From Ochromonas danica (taxonomy: Eukaryota; Sar; Chrysophyceae; Chromulinales; Chromulinaceae), in NCBI GenBank assembly GCA_015146655.1, contig VKHL01000032.1, forward strand, positions 62,001-126,000: 64,000 nt of DNA. Direction: 5' to 3'. Both the position numbers and the translations under genes were made by a program. How positions within the stretch are numbered: the first letter of the stretch is position 1; each line of letters starts with the position of its first letter. Below are positions 45,101-55,262 of the stretch, piece after piece. The notes under the pieces are model-generated. The model was not told the origin of the DNA. It saw nothing but the letters and a program-made list of their open reading frames with translations, and did no database searches.

Positions 45101-45539
45101 CACTGTTACAGGATTAGGAGGAATTGATTAATGACTGAGAGGCTCTAAGCCCGATCCTCCCAATCAGTCTTCTTTGTTGAACTCTGGCTGTCAACTTCTT
45201 TTTTCTCTCCATCAAAGGCACACAATTTCCCGCTGTTGCCTGCCTTTAACTTGACAAAGTTGAACAGTTTCCAGTTGATGTTTGCACCTCAGAGACACAC
45301 ACCTCAAAGACATGTGATTGTTTTGTTTGCGCATGCATTTGTGGTATATATGTTCGACTATATTCTAGGGAGACTGTAAGGGGTTCCTAGCTTCTCCGTA
45401 TGTGTCCATATATGTACAGATTATGTGGTGTTGAACAACAGTTCCTGCCCCTCATAATCACGATTTTTAGATTTACTTCTCCGGTTCTGAAGTTATTATA
45501 GAATCAATCACATCGAGAATTGAACTTCCCGCACTCATC

Positions 45540-45755
45540 TTAACAGATTAAATGAGGATTATATCAAGCCCAAGCGACCACCGACAACTAAGCCCTCTGT
45601 TAGTCGAAGCTAATCTTCCTTCCGGCGCATTGGCAGAAGAAAAAATCAAATATTTGAAGTAGACTGCTCGTAAATAGAATGATGCCCACTCTATCCCAGA
45701 TGAAGATGTCTGATGATGACAGTCTGGTCATGGTAACTCCATGTGATGCTGAGAG
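45540..45755 (+). pseudogene. Truncated copy of the TIPIN 5' region
   Basis: ATG at 45682 opens MPTLSQMKMSDDDSLVM, matching the first codons of the TIPIN gene at 48249 (MPTLSEMEMSDDDSLVI). The preceding 140 bp match the TIPIN upstream region in patches, for example AAAAATCAAATATTTGAA. Homology stops after about 20 codons, so this is a non-functional leftover of the duplication that made the array. Confidence 0.82.
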
Positions 45756-46249
45756 AGCAGGACACGCCAAGTCGATACAAAAACTTAAATTACACAATTC
45801 ACTTCTACAATGATGCTTCAACACAATAAAGAATTGGTCTTATCTCAAAACAAAAAATACCAACAGAAGCACAGTAGCATCTGTACAGAAGAGCAAAGAC
45901 ACATCACCTAATTATCTTGATCCCTCATCAACACCACAGACACGAACAATCATTCTTTGCAATACAACATCATTAATAAATTGTGTAAGCTCATTTCTCT
46001 AACACACAATAACATCAAGAATTGCAGACGCATACACAACACAGACATTGAACATCATGCATTGCTACACTTCTTTAAAACTAAACCGTGAAAAATCATT
46101 CACTCATTCTCTAACACACAATAACGTCCAGAATTGTAGACGCATACAAAATACAGATATTTAGCTCATTCTCAAATTAGCTAACATACATTAACATCAA
46201 GAACTGGTGACAATGTATGGTGAGGATGAAAGGTTACCACCCTTCCTTC

Positions 46250-47635
46250 TCACCAATTCCTACCACTGATCTTCATTAAGAAGATATCCGTCCCACCACT
46301 CTTTCTTCTTTCATCAGACAGAAAACGGCCCGTCGTTGACCCCGTAACATACAAATTATCCTCATCGTCAATCGTCAAACCTCGACCACGATCTTCTCCC
46401 CCACTACCATAAGAAGTGGAATACAGCAATTTACCCATCTCATCATACGTTTGCAACACGATATCACTACGACCAACTGTGTTGTATTCAACAAAGCTTC
46501 TATGCACATAACCCAGAAGATAAAGGCAGTGTTGACTATCCATTACCATCGTCATGGCGTAGCTCACGTCGCGCGGGTCCAGATATTTATCCCACACTTC
46601 CGTGCCATTCCTGTCATACTTTATCAAGAATGCCTGCTGAGAATCCAGGGTTCCATCCACTGATCCAGAGATGTAGATATCACCATAAGAAGGGTCAATT
46701 AAGATATCCTTGCCACCGTCAAAACCCACTGTTCCATACAGCTTCGTGAAAAGGGTCTTGCCATCATCACTTCTCACCTTCAATAAGAACAAGTCACTAT
46801 TGCCTTCATTCTGCTCTCCATGAAGATCACCATAGCTATACCCTGTCATGAAGATGTCCTGACTCAAAGGATCCACCGCCACACTCTTACCCACATCATC
46901 CTCGGCAGTGCCATATTGCTTCGTCCAGATCTTCCTACCCATCCAGTCATATTTCAGGAGGAAGATGTCTTGGTTACCATAAGCCACCTGCTCATCCAAA
47001 CTGCCGGTCGTCACACCCGTCACATACACATAACCCAGAGAGTCCATGGCCAGAGACTCGCCTTGGTCAAACCTCGTGGTGCCACTCTGCTGGAAGAACA
47101 ATCTTGACCCATCGTCGCTGTACTTCACAAAAAGAATGTCGGACTCTCCAAGAGGTTTCTGTGAAGAGGAGTCGGCGAAGACAGACCCTGTCAAGTACGT
47201 CGACCCATCTGACTGGTTCACCATCATGTCCAAGATGACCACTTTAGGAGGAGCGAGCCAGTCTATCCCCGTCGCCCCTGTGAACATTCTCACACTAGTA
47301 TTAGAGACCTCGGGAACGTTAGGAGACTGGAGGAGGAGGCGATGAAGGATCTCATCGTCGGATATCGGGAGGGAAGGGTCTGCTTCTTCTGTTTTGTTTT
47401 TGTCGTCTTTCTTCTCGAAGTGAAGAGGACCACTCAGTTCACCCGCCAATGTCACCACCACTGACGACGAAGACTTTCTCACAGCTATGGCATGAGCGGT
47501 ATCATCGCCTTTACTACCAAACTGCACTGTGTACAAGACTTTCTGTGCCTTCACGAAGATCACGTTAGGCAGGAGGAGAAGAGAAAGAAGAAGGAGAGGG
47601 AGGATGAGCGAGAACTTCATCATTTTCATCATCAT
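46250..47635 (-). CDS. Secreted SBBP-type beta-propeller protein, copy 3
   Basis: 461 residues, identical in layout to copies 1 and 2. It differs from copy 1 only in the length of the starting Met run, one signal-peptide residue (PLLLLSLL for PLFLLSLL) and GIDWLAPP for GMDWPAPP. This copy sits next to the intact TIPIN gene and shares a divergent intergenic region with it, so it probably represents the original position. ATG 47635 is the first of several adjacent Met codons. Confidence 0.82.
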   Translation of the reverse strand: MMMKMMKFSLILPLLLLSLLLLPNVIFVKAQKVLYTVQFGSKGDDTAHAIAVRKSSSSVVVTLAGELSGPLHFEKKDDKNKTEEADPSLPISDDEILHRLLLQSPNVPEVSNTSVRMFTGATGIDWLAPPKVVILDMMVNQSDGSTYLTGSVFADSSSQKPLGESDILFVKYSDDGSRLFFQQSGTTRFDQGESLAMDSLGYVYVTGVTTGSLDEQVAYGNQDIFLLKYDWMGRKIWTKQYGTAEDDVGKSVAVDPLSQDIFMTGYSYGDLHGEQNEGNSDLFLLKVRSDDGKTLFTKLYGTVGFDGGKDILIDPSYGDIYISGSVDGTLDSQQAFLIKYDRNGTEVWDKYLDPRDVSYAMTMVMDSQHCLYLLGYVHRSFVEYNTVGRSDIVLQTYDEMGKLLYSTSYGSGGEDRGRGLTIDDEDNLYVTGSTTGRFLSDERRKSGGTDIFLMKISGRNW

Positions 47636-48248
47636 TGTCACAGGACTAGGAGGAAATGATTAATGACGGAGAGACTCCAAGCCCGATCCTCCCAATCCAT
47701 CTTGTTGAACTCTGGCTGTCAACTTCTTTTTTCTCTCCGTCAACCCGCGCTTTGCTGACTCTGGCTGCTGTTGCACCTCACAGGCGCACACCTCAAAGAG
47801 ATGTGTTCGTTTTTTTTGCAGGTATATTTGCAGTTAAGTGTATATTTCCAAGTGTACATGTAGGGGCTCCTAGCTACTCTGTATGCGTCTTTATGTACAG
47901 AAGACAGACCTATACCAGTGAGCTGGAGTAGCAACAGAGAGTGCTGGAAAAAGTTCCCATCCCTCAAAATCAGAATTCAGAATTATCTTCACTTCAGAAT
48001 TATCATAGGCTCAGGATCACATCAAGAATTGAATTTCCCGCACTCAGCGTAAAAAGTTAAATGGAGATTGTATCATGTCCAAGCGACACCGTTATACTTT
48101 GCTGGAGCCGCAAGCCTTTGCCTTCTTTGCTTCTCCATCCGACCAGTCATCCTTCCAGCGCAAGACAACTATAGTTGGTTCAAACAAAAATCAAATATTT
48201 GAACTAGTCTAGACTAACGTTAGACTACAAGTACTTGTGAAGAGAAAG
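47636..48248. promoter_or_regulatory. Divergent intergenic region, beta-propeller copy 3 / TIPIN
   Basis: 613 bp between two divergent starts. Parts of it recur at 45101-45681, upstream of copy 2, showing that it was included in the duplicated unit. No RNA gene is seen. Confidence 0.55.
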
Positions 48249-49205
48249 ATGCCCACTCTATCCGAGATGGAGATGTCTGATGATGACAGTCTAGTCATTG
48301 AAGAAGAAAGTCAAGGTAATTCCTTATCTCATGATAAACGACCTCGTAGTGGAGAAGAGAAGGAGAAGGATGAAGGTGGTCCCTCGGCCACTACCAAAGA
48401 AGGTGAAGCAGAGGTGGAGCTCTTGAAGACAAAGCGTGCTCGTCGATTGAAACCTTTTACTGAAGCTTTACTTACTGGACCTTATGGCTTATCACGTATA
48501 TATGACGAGTTCCCTCTGAAGTTAAGGTATAATGGAAGTAACAAAGTGAGTGGAGGAAAGGAGGAGAAGTACCTGGGACATCTCTTTGCCTTGTATAAGG
48601 AGTGGGCTTTCCAGTTACACCCAGGTCTGTCCTTTCAAGACGTCTTGTTGAAGTGCGATACGCTGGGTTCCAAGGGTGTAGTGAGAGCGTGTGTGCAGAA
48701 TCTGCGTGATCGAGAGCGAGAACGATACACGGTAAGTGAGAAGTGGCTGTTGCGATGAGATACTGTACACTTCCATCACTAAATCACTGTATCTTTTGGC
48801 CTTCTTTGTGCTTGTGCGGTGTTGTCTTAATAGAATGAAGTGCTGTTGCCTATTCATATCGATCGAGTTGCTCAAGAAGCGCTTGCTAGGGCTGCTGCTC
48901 CTCCAACAAGGTCCACCAGGTCACGACACAGCAGACAAGACAGTGATCAGAATGCTACTCAAGAGGAGAAGAGAGAACACGACTATGGCAAAGAGGAAGA
49001 GGAGAAGGAGGAGAGACAAGATCCTCTATCTGGTGAACATTTGGTCACTCGTCTAGAGTACGAGAGCGCCGAAGAGGAAGAAGAGCTCCCTTCAAATAAT
49101 ATTATGGAAGATTCCAATCAAAATCAGCAGCAGCCCGAGGAGGAGCAACACGTGGAGGAAGAAGTTAGTAAGGAAGAAGAAGAAGAAAGTGCACTATTGT
49201 CATAG
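48249..49205 (+). CDS. TIPIN: TIPIN / Swi3 / Csm3 replication-fork protection protein
   Basis: Exons 48249-48731 and 48834-49205 give 284 residues. TIPIN pairs with Timeless to stabilise stalled replication forks and support checkpoint signalling in the nucleus. The Swi3 domain lies at about residues 65-160. RRLKPFTEALLTGPYGLSRI, YDEFPLKLRYNG, LGHLFALYKEWAFQLHPGLS and FQDVLLKCDTLGSKGVVRAC follow the family in order. The C-terminal half is Glu-rich, with a basic patch at about 175-190. An upstream GTG at 48237 is in frame, but the ATG at 48249 is preferred and is also the start preserved in the truncated copy at 45682. Confidence 0.88.
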
Positions 49206-49286
49206 TTGCTGTTGCTGGGTAGTAGTAGCGGTGATGGTATACAGACAGTTCAATACTAGCAGAGCATACTAACATTACCCTTCAAA

Positions 49287-49566
49287 ATGACGACGACCCC
49301 CTACCGTATTTCATTCTATTCCATCACCTCCTCTTCACTGGATTGGAGTATCCTTAACTCTGTGGAATAAAGGCCAGAGAAGAGTGGGCAGCTGATGAAA
49401 TATCACTTTCCAGGCACTACTATACATACACGATTACACTGCACCACGCTATGAACAACCTCTAACCAATGTCACGACTTTACGTAAACTGATGGGTGAC
49501 CGACCGTTGACTGTTGGTGATAAGTCCCAGCTTCTCCTAGTCCTTGCGAGTCAATTCTACCAAAGT
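49287..49566 (+). CDS. Possible small two-exon gene, convergent with the phosphopantetheinyl transferase
   Basis: ATG 49287 opens MTTTPYRISFYSITSSSLDW. If a 52-nt intron (49362-49413, GTGGAA...TTTCCAG) is removed, the frame continues as ALLYIHDYTAPRYEQPLTNV and on to LLLVLASQFYQ. It reaches the 3' end of the transferase gene on the other strand. The frame stays open to 49887 antisense to that gene, and a GTGAGT donor at 49565 could end the exon earlier. The composition looks protein-like before the overlap, but I recognise no family and the true end is unknown. Confidence 0.3.
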
Positions 49567-50628
49567 GAGTACATAAGACTCGAATGTCACCCACCTCGCC
49601 TTGCATCCGAAAACTCCTTTGCTCACTGCTGGCTCTTCCAGACCTTTCAACCGCAGCTTCACCTCAGCACTTCCATCGGGTCGAGGGAAGACCTCCGCCT
49701 CCTTGAACTCGATATACCGCAAGAGCCAAGGGTGCAGTGCCTTATAGATCGCCTCTTTGAAAGAGAACCGCAGCATGACGTCGAGTTCAGAGGGCAAGTC
49801 AGCGTACTGACCCACAGTCTCCTGCTCTGCGACAGTCAGGAGACGGTTTTGAAGATTGGCATGAGCTTTATTGGTCTTGCGCTCTAAGTCAATGCCGAGG
49901 CTATGGTAATGACGATTTCCTCGTGCACAAGCTGCAGCTGCGAAGAGGTCTTTATGAGAGATGGAGGCAAGGTATCCCCAAGGCAAGAGAGGTGCTCCAT
50001 AGATCGACCTCTCAATGAGACCCTGCTCCTCCTCCACAACAGAACGATTCAGATGAACAGGAGAAGAGAGTTGGAAGCGTTTCCAAGCTCGATGCAAGGC
50101 AATCCTCCCTCCCACATGAACGACGAAGCGCTTCGATGGCTTCGGGGAGAACATGGAGGAGTCTAGCTCCTGGGCGTAAACCTCCACCTCCTCCTCCTTA
50201 CCATTACCATCTCCTTCTGCTGCTGCTATAGTTGCTGCTTCATAGAATTGGTTGTCGAATTGGTCGGGGGAGGGACATGAGACAATGAGGCAGCGGGTCT
50301 TTCCATCCAAGAAGAGGACCTCCTGGACTGTGTGGAAGCCTTCACTGCGTATGTAGGACCGAGGAGAGTCAGGGTAATGACCAGAGCAGGGTGAGGAGAT
50401 GGATGAGGTAGTGGTAGTTGTCATTGAAGCTCTGCTTCTCCTCCACAGTCCACCTCCTCTTCCTCCACTTCTTCTTACCACTCCTGAGGAATATAGAGAG
50501 GCAGAAAAGAACCTCAATGAAGTCTTAAGAGAAGGAAACATGGAAATTAAAAGAAGGAATATGATAATATTCAAGATCATATCATCTCCGATTGAAGCAT
50601 GTCTGACCCCTACCCATGGCATACCCAT
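49537..50628 (-). CDS. 4'-phosphopantetheinyl transferase, EntD/Sfp-type
   Basis: 363 residues, single exon. The enzyme moves phosphopantetheine from CoA to acyl-carrier-protein domains. Motifs of the EntD branch are visible in order: YLASISHKDLFAAAAC, HSLGIDLERKT (the GIDLE metal-binding motif) and FSFKEAIYKALHPW (the FxxKE motif, with the KE pair present). EFKEAEVFPRP and a C-terminal beta strand (TFESYVLTLVEL) follow. The N-terminal 80 residues are not part of the domain and include a hydrophobic stretch (ILNIIIFLLLISMF) followed by Ser/Arg-rich sequence. A membrane anchor or a targeting sequence for mitochondrion or plastid is possible. A start at 50580 would put that stretch at the N terminus. 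The frame opens at a GTG at 50661. ATG 50628 is the first. Confidence 0.85.
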   Translation of the reverse strand: MGMPWVGVRHASIGDDMILNIIIFLLLISMFPSLKTSLRFFSASLYSSGVVRRSGGRGGGLWRRSRASMTTTTTSSISSPCSGHYPDSPRSYIRSEGFHTVQEVLFLDGKTRCLIVSCPSPDQFDNQFYEAATIAAAEGDGNGKEEEVEVYAQELDSSMFSPKPSKRFVVHVGGRIALHRAWKRFQLSSPVHLNRSVVEEEQGLIERSIYGAPLLPWGYLASISHKDLFAAAACARGNRHYHSLGIDLERKTNKAHANLQNRLLTVAEQETVGQYADLPSELDVMLRFSFKEAIYKALHPWLLRYIEFKEAEVFPRPDGSAEVKLRLKGLEEPAVSKGVFGCKARWVTFESYVLTLVELTRKD

Positions 50629-50760
50629 GGCATCGTAACAATAGTTCACACAGCCCAGCACAACACAGCAGAGCAGACAACCTAACGTTAATCGTCAAGT
50701 CAAGAACGAAGAGCGGCTTGTCCTTTCCTCCTTAGAGAACAGAATTTGACCTAAAGTGCA

Positions 50761-51240
50761 ATGGGGAATGTGTTACCAACAGAGAATTTTCTGACCAAAG
50801 AATATGAGCATATCAGCGGCAAACGTCTTCTGCGAGCTATTCGAGGCAATGTGGCTAGCAATGTCCAAGACGCCATTGCTGCAGCTAGGAAAGAACTTCT
50901 AAGCAGTGATCAGAGTCGTTCTCATGATGAAGATTATGAGAATATGATCAAGAAGATGACGATCTATCTCACTCAGAAATATGACATCGGAGAGGGTATT
51001 TTGTTTGGAAAGACTCCATTGGAAGTTGCTGAGGCACTTTGTGCTGATCAGGCTATTGAAGTGATCCAGAATGAATTGGCTATTTTAAGTAAGAACCCAA
51101 CTGTTTCCATGATGTTAGAGAAGAATACAAATCTTGTTCGTGAGTCCCCTACAGTGGGTCGTGTAGACAAAGATCGTGCAATCAAAGCACGAGAACGATT
51201 GAAAGAGTTTCAACGAGAATATAACGAGAAGAAAAAGTGA
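50761..51240 (+). CDS. Small helical protein with potential N-myristoylation site
   Basis: 159 residues, one exon. I do not recognise the family. It starts MGNVLPTENF, where Gly-2 and the following residues fit an N-myristoylation signal only loosely. The remainder is almost entirely charged helix, with a possible hydrophobic core around YDIGEGILFGKTPLEVAEAL and a basic C terminus ending EFQREYNEKKK. Peripheral membrane attachment is therefore plausible but unproven. The ATG at 50761 lies 132 bp from the divergent transferase ATG, so the two genes may share a promoter. Confidence 0.6.
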   Translation: MGNVLPTENFLTKEYEHISGKRLLRAIRGNVASNVQDAIAAARKELLSSDQSRSHDEDYENMIKKMTIYLTQKYDIGEGILFGKTPLEVAEALCADQAIEVIQNELAILSKNPTVSMMLEKNTNLVRESPTVGRVDKDRAIKARERLKEFQREYNEKKK

Positions 51241-51367
51241 TTTATCATCACTGTTGTTTCTCTTACCATAATTTTGTGTGTGCATGTGTAAATATTATTA
51301 TCATCGATCATGTTGAATTGCATGTTATCAAATGTAGTTCTTGTTGGTTAACATGTAAACTGGCGCA

Positions 51368-51766
51368 TTATTGACATCGACCTGACGAATAATATTGCAC
51401 ACAGCCATAGTATCTGGCCTCACAAGAATTTCCGTAAGTCACGTTATCACATCCGCAGACTGGGTCGTAGTTGAGTGGACAGACAATATTGTTGGGATTA
51501 CATTCGTCGGTGGGAATTGTGCAACAGTTAGTTCCATTCCCTGGCATCCATCCTCCTGTGAACTTGTTAATCACATCTTCCGACTTACGGAAGAATGAGC
51601 TGACCCATGTGTAGATCGAATCCTGCCACCACGCAATCTTCAGGTCAGAGCCATATCGTGGTCCTCGAAGAGCAGTGGTCTTCTTGATAGATTCAATCCG
51701 TGCTGCGGCCACTGCATGATGGACAAAGAGGGATAATGCAATCACGATGAATTCCATGAGCAGCAT
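51368..51766 (-). CDS. Secreted single Kazal-domain protease inhibitor
   Basis: 132 residues if started at ATG 51766, which puts a signal peptide at the N terminus (MLLMEFIVIALSLFVHHAVA). The C-terminal 37 residues are a Kazal domain: CPLNYDPVCGCDNVTYGNSC, then CVQYYSSGRC, with the six cysteines in Kazal spacing. An Asn-rich, Cys-containing linker (NCCTIPTDEC) precedes it. The domain normally inhibits serine proteases outside the cell. The P1 residue would be near NYDPVC but I cannot assign specificity. The frame also stays open upstream to an ATG at 52009 (213 residues), which would bury the signal peptide. The shorter form is preferred for that reason. Confidence 0.72.
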   Translation of the reverse strand: MLLMEFIVIALSLFVHHAVAAARIESIKKTTALRGPRYGSDLKIAWWQDSIYTWVSSFFRKSEDVINKFTGGWMPGNGTNCCTIPTDECNPNNIVCPLNYDPVCGCDNVTYGNSCEARYYGCVQYYSSGRCQ

Positions 51767-52100
51767 GATTCCCCGAATGCTTGGGCAATGTCTGCTGTCT
51801 AATGCAATCCGCTGACTGAGGGACCAACAGACACAGCATTTTTCTGGAATCCGCAGGTATTCCATGGAACAGTCACCAACGTCAGTGTCATTCCAACCTG
51901 AGGCCGCTGTAGCCAACACACCATGGAATCTCTTCCGTGGCACCATCTCCACCTCTCCGAGCATCCGGCTTTGATGTTGTGAGTCTTGGGCACGGTCCAC
52001 ACCTTCCATGCATATCCTAGCTTATCCAGTATTGATTCATTTGAGTTGACTCGTGAGAAAAAAGACGAGCGTTATGCTGTTTGCTCAATAACACACAAAA

Positions 52101-53200
52101 ATGTTGCCTCCCAATCTTGTTCAGTTAATGAGAGTGGAACAATTATTTCAAAATATCCATATGGGACGCCTTTCTGAAACCCGACGTTTATTTAAGGATA
52201 TTGATCACCATGATGCTGTGGTATTGTTAGAATCAAGAAATGCGGACCTGGTAAAGTCATCACCGTGGAATTCAATTCTTTGTCGTCATCTCCAGTTGTT
52301 GTTTTGCACAGAGAATGCAAACCCCTCTCTTGGCTTGCATTCAGCGTGGTCACGTAAATATTATGCGCTTCCTATTAAGTGAAGGGGCTGATCCTAATGT
52401 GGTCGATGGAGTAAGTTAATTCGTCGGCCACCATTACGATACGTTTCTGCTAACAATTCGGCTTTGCACACAGTTAGGTGTCACTACCTTACAAGCAGCT
52501 TTTGGTCATGAAGATTGTATAGATGATCTTATCAAATATAATGCCCTTGACATCAATGTGGTTAGCACCGAGGTAAGCGTCGTCGTTCGGAAGGCCTTCA
52601 TTTATTGACTTTTGGGAATATTTCCAGTTTGGCTACTCAGCCCTTATGTATGGATGTTTGGTCGGATCGACCAAATTGGTGAAAAAGCTTTTGAAATGCC
52701 CCGGAGTGATGGTTAATACAGAAAATGAGGTTGGTTATTTCTCTCCACACAATATATTGAATATTTTCCATAATCGTCCTTGTGGTTGTTAAGTAGAAGC
52801 ATTATACAGCGTTGCATTTGAGTTGCGGCGTTGGAGCTGTGGAAATAGTTGGTGCATTGCTAGCCCATCCTGGTGTGAGCATAAATGCTCAAGATGAGGT
52901 TGGTAGCACGCTTTGTTCATCTGAATTTACTAGGGTTAAAGTTGATATCTCTGTGTCGAATAGGAGGGCCGAACAGCCTTGATGATTGCCGTGGACCAAG
53001 GACATTTGGCAGTGGTTCATGTTTTACTTCAACATAGAGAAATAGATGGCAATCTCCATTCTTTGGATGGTAGAACAGCCCTTAGAAGAGCCTATGATAA
53101 TAACGATATGGGTATGGCCCAAATTCTCTTGAACAGTGGAAAAGTAGATGACGAAAACGGTATGTTTATTGATTCAAAAGGCGAAGAGGTTTCTCGTTAG
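52101..53200 (+). CDS. Ankyrin-repeat protein, one repeat per exon
   Basis: Six exons: 52101-52250, 52312-52410, 52474-52572, 52628-52729, 52797-52898 and 52964-53200. All introns are phase 0 and 55-67 nt long. The protein is 262 residues. Exons 2-5 are 33, 33, 34 and 34 codons and each encodes one ankyrin unit, for example TPLLACIQRGHVNIMRFLLS and YTALHLSCGVGAVEIVGALL. The last exon carries two more repeats and the tail. Most pieces are too short to stand out as open frames, and the junctions were set by keeping the ankyrin register. A cytosolic protein-interaction role is expected, and partners are unknown. Exons 3 and 4 have less typical repeats. Confidence 0.8.
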
Positions 53201-53789
53201 CCATTTTACCCCTCGTTTACTATCTATTTGGAACAAATAGGTTGTACGTGCTTTGATGTGTTGCATATACAGTGTTTGGTCCTGCTACCATATGTTTCAG
53301 TTCTTAGTCTTTAGTTGTAGCAGGTCTATTCTTAGTGGAAATCAAGAAAAAAAGAAATGCTATAGTGTGGCGATTTAAGTTATGTATATATTTCTACCTC
53401 ACAATTCCTTTGCTAACCCTTACCTTACTGTCAGTTCCATTTCTTCCTGATGATGATAATGATGATAATGATGTATGCCATGAATATAGATGATCATGTA
53501 AAGCTCATTTTAAATACCATTAAATTAGTTTTGTTGTAGTTTTTGGGTGTCGCATGTTATTGTTGCACGCGGGAAAACACCACAGCATGCCACGCAGACA
53601 GACATCTCCCAGCCAAAGTGAGAGTGCGGTGTGTGGGTCTTGAGGTGCTGCTGTGGTTGTGTGGGCAACAGCAGACTGCCCGCCCCACTTCATCTGGAAA
53701 AGTTTATCTTGAAGAAGAACAATTCTCCTATTGTGGACCACTTTTAAACCAATTTATTCACTCTCCTTGATCACTTAGTAAGTTTTGCA
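53201..53789. other. Intergenic region, no gene seen
   Basis: 589 bp between the ankyrin gene and PDCD4, with a GATGATAAT repeat near 53450-53475. It presumably holds the PDCD4 promoter. Confidence 0.5.
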
Positions 53790-55020
53790 ATGGCGTCTTT
53801 AGTCAATCATGCTGATGCTGCGAAGAAGAACAAGGTTCCAGAGACTGTGACTGGTGATGTGGGCTCAGCTAAAAGAAATATTATTCGTAGAGGTGGTGCT
53901 GGAAAATCTCGTAAAGAGGGTGCTTCTGGTGGTTCTATTGATGATGGATCTTTGTATGAGGATCCTTATGCTTTGGATGAGGAGGATCCAAACTTCGACA
54001 GTGAGGAAGAAAACGGAAAGGAGAAGATCCCTCATCGTGTTCACTTATCACGGGCTCAGATTGGCCTGTCAAAGTTGACATTGACTGCTTACAAGAAGGC
54101 TGTCTTACCCATCATTGATGAGTTCTTCTCCAATGGTGACTTTGCGGATTGCGCGACTAGCCTAGAGGTAAACTTGAAGTTGCTGAAATCTACCTCTTTT
54201 GGTATTTGAAAATGTCAATTTCACTGTGATCTTCTTTCAATAGGAAATTGGTGCTCCTGAATACTCATATGAGTTTGTGAAGCGCTTAGTTAATAGTGCC
54301 ATTGACAAGACAGACACAGAGCGGGAATTAGCTTCGCGCTTATTGTCTGAATTCTATCCAAACATCCTCTCGATGAATATGATTGGAAAAGGCTTTGAAA
54401 GGCTGTTTGAGATTATCGACGAGATTGAGTTGGATGTGCCCCAGGCTTCTACTTTGTTGGCGGCCTTTGTTGCTCGCGCTGTGGTTGATGAGGTCCTGCC
54501 TCCCTCTTTCCTCACTGATGCTGTTGTAAGCAATTTAGGTGGAGAGATTATTGAGCACGCCAAGATCTTATTATCGAGAGATCACAGTGGTGCCAAGTTG
54601 GAGCGTATTTGGGGACCTGGTGATGGTCGTCCTGTGGAAGAGATGAAGGTTGCCGTGGATCAGGCTCTCATGGAGTATCTCTTGTCGTCTGATTTGGAAG
54701 AGGCGGAGCGTTGCTTCAAAGAGCTTAACTCTCCTTATTTCTTCCACGAGGTTGTTAAACGTGCAGTTGTTTTGGCGATGGACAAGGGAACGACTGAACA
54801 ACAGCAAATCTCGAATTTGCTGAAGCATTTGTCGGAGACTGAAGTTCTGACCTTGACTCAAGCAGAGAAAGGCTTCGGTCGTCTCTATGACTCTCTCCCA
54901 GATATTGTTCTGGATACCCCTGATGCCGAAACAATTCTGAATGCGTTCGTAGCTCGCGCTATTGCCGACAAAGTTGTTTCTGCTTCTTACAAAAGGCCTG
55001 CTGCTAAATCTAGTAACTAA
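53790..55020 (+). CDS. PDCD4: PDCD4-like protein with two MA3 domains
   Basis: Exons 53790-54167 and 54244-55020 give 384 residues. PDCD4 proteins bind the helicase eIF4A through tandem MA3 domains and restrain translation initiation. The N-terminal 95 residues are basic then acidic and probably disordered. The first MA3 domain starts at about residue 103 (YKKAVLPIIDEFFSNGDFAD) and includes YSYEFVKRLVNSAIDKTDTE and MIGKGFERLFEIIDEIELDV. The second repeats the pattern from about residue 280 (YLLSSDLEEAERCFKELNSP, FFHEVVKRAVVLAMDKG, AEKGFGRLYDSLPDIVLDTP). Animals have about 470 residues and plants have four MA3 domains, so this two-domain form is of the animal layout. Confidence 0.88.
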
Positions 55021-55262
55021 GATGTTCGATTATTCTTTGCAACTCAGTTCTCTCCGCACGTTCTTTCATGACAGTCTGTTATCAATGCTAGATTTTATCG
55101 ATATGTTGGGGGTGTGGAAGCCGCTTTACAGTCCACTTCCAAGTAGTCAATGTAGCAAGTAATGCTCTGAGAGATGATTATGGAAGAGGGCTGCTGGGTA
55201 GAGCGTGAGCGTAGAATGGATGCTAGTAAACTATGTAATATGTAAGATACTACTTATGTGTG

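Larger units (their letters stand above)
40741..48305. repeat. Tandem array of three beta-propeller gene units
   Basis: Unit 1 covers about 40741-42385, unit 2 about 43245-45755, and unit 3 about 45785-48305. Units 2 and 3 are offset by about 2.54 kb. They align over the 3' flank, the gene, the promoter side and the first codons of the next gene (TIPIN). Unit 1 matches the others only across the 3' flank and the gene. Coding parts are almost identical, whereas flanks have clearly diverged. Confidence 0.85.

Noticed and set aside
41168-47345. Plus-strand open frames of 70, 95 and 99 codons repeated identically three times
   Set aside because: They are antisense shadows of the three near-identical propeller genes. 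Their conservation follows from the duplicated DNA.
53450-53480. GATGATAAT repeat as a regulatory element of PDCD4
   Set aside because: Only about three imperfect units, with no other support for function.
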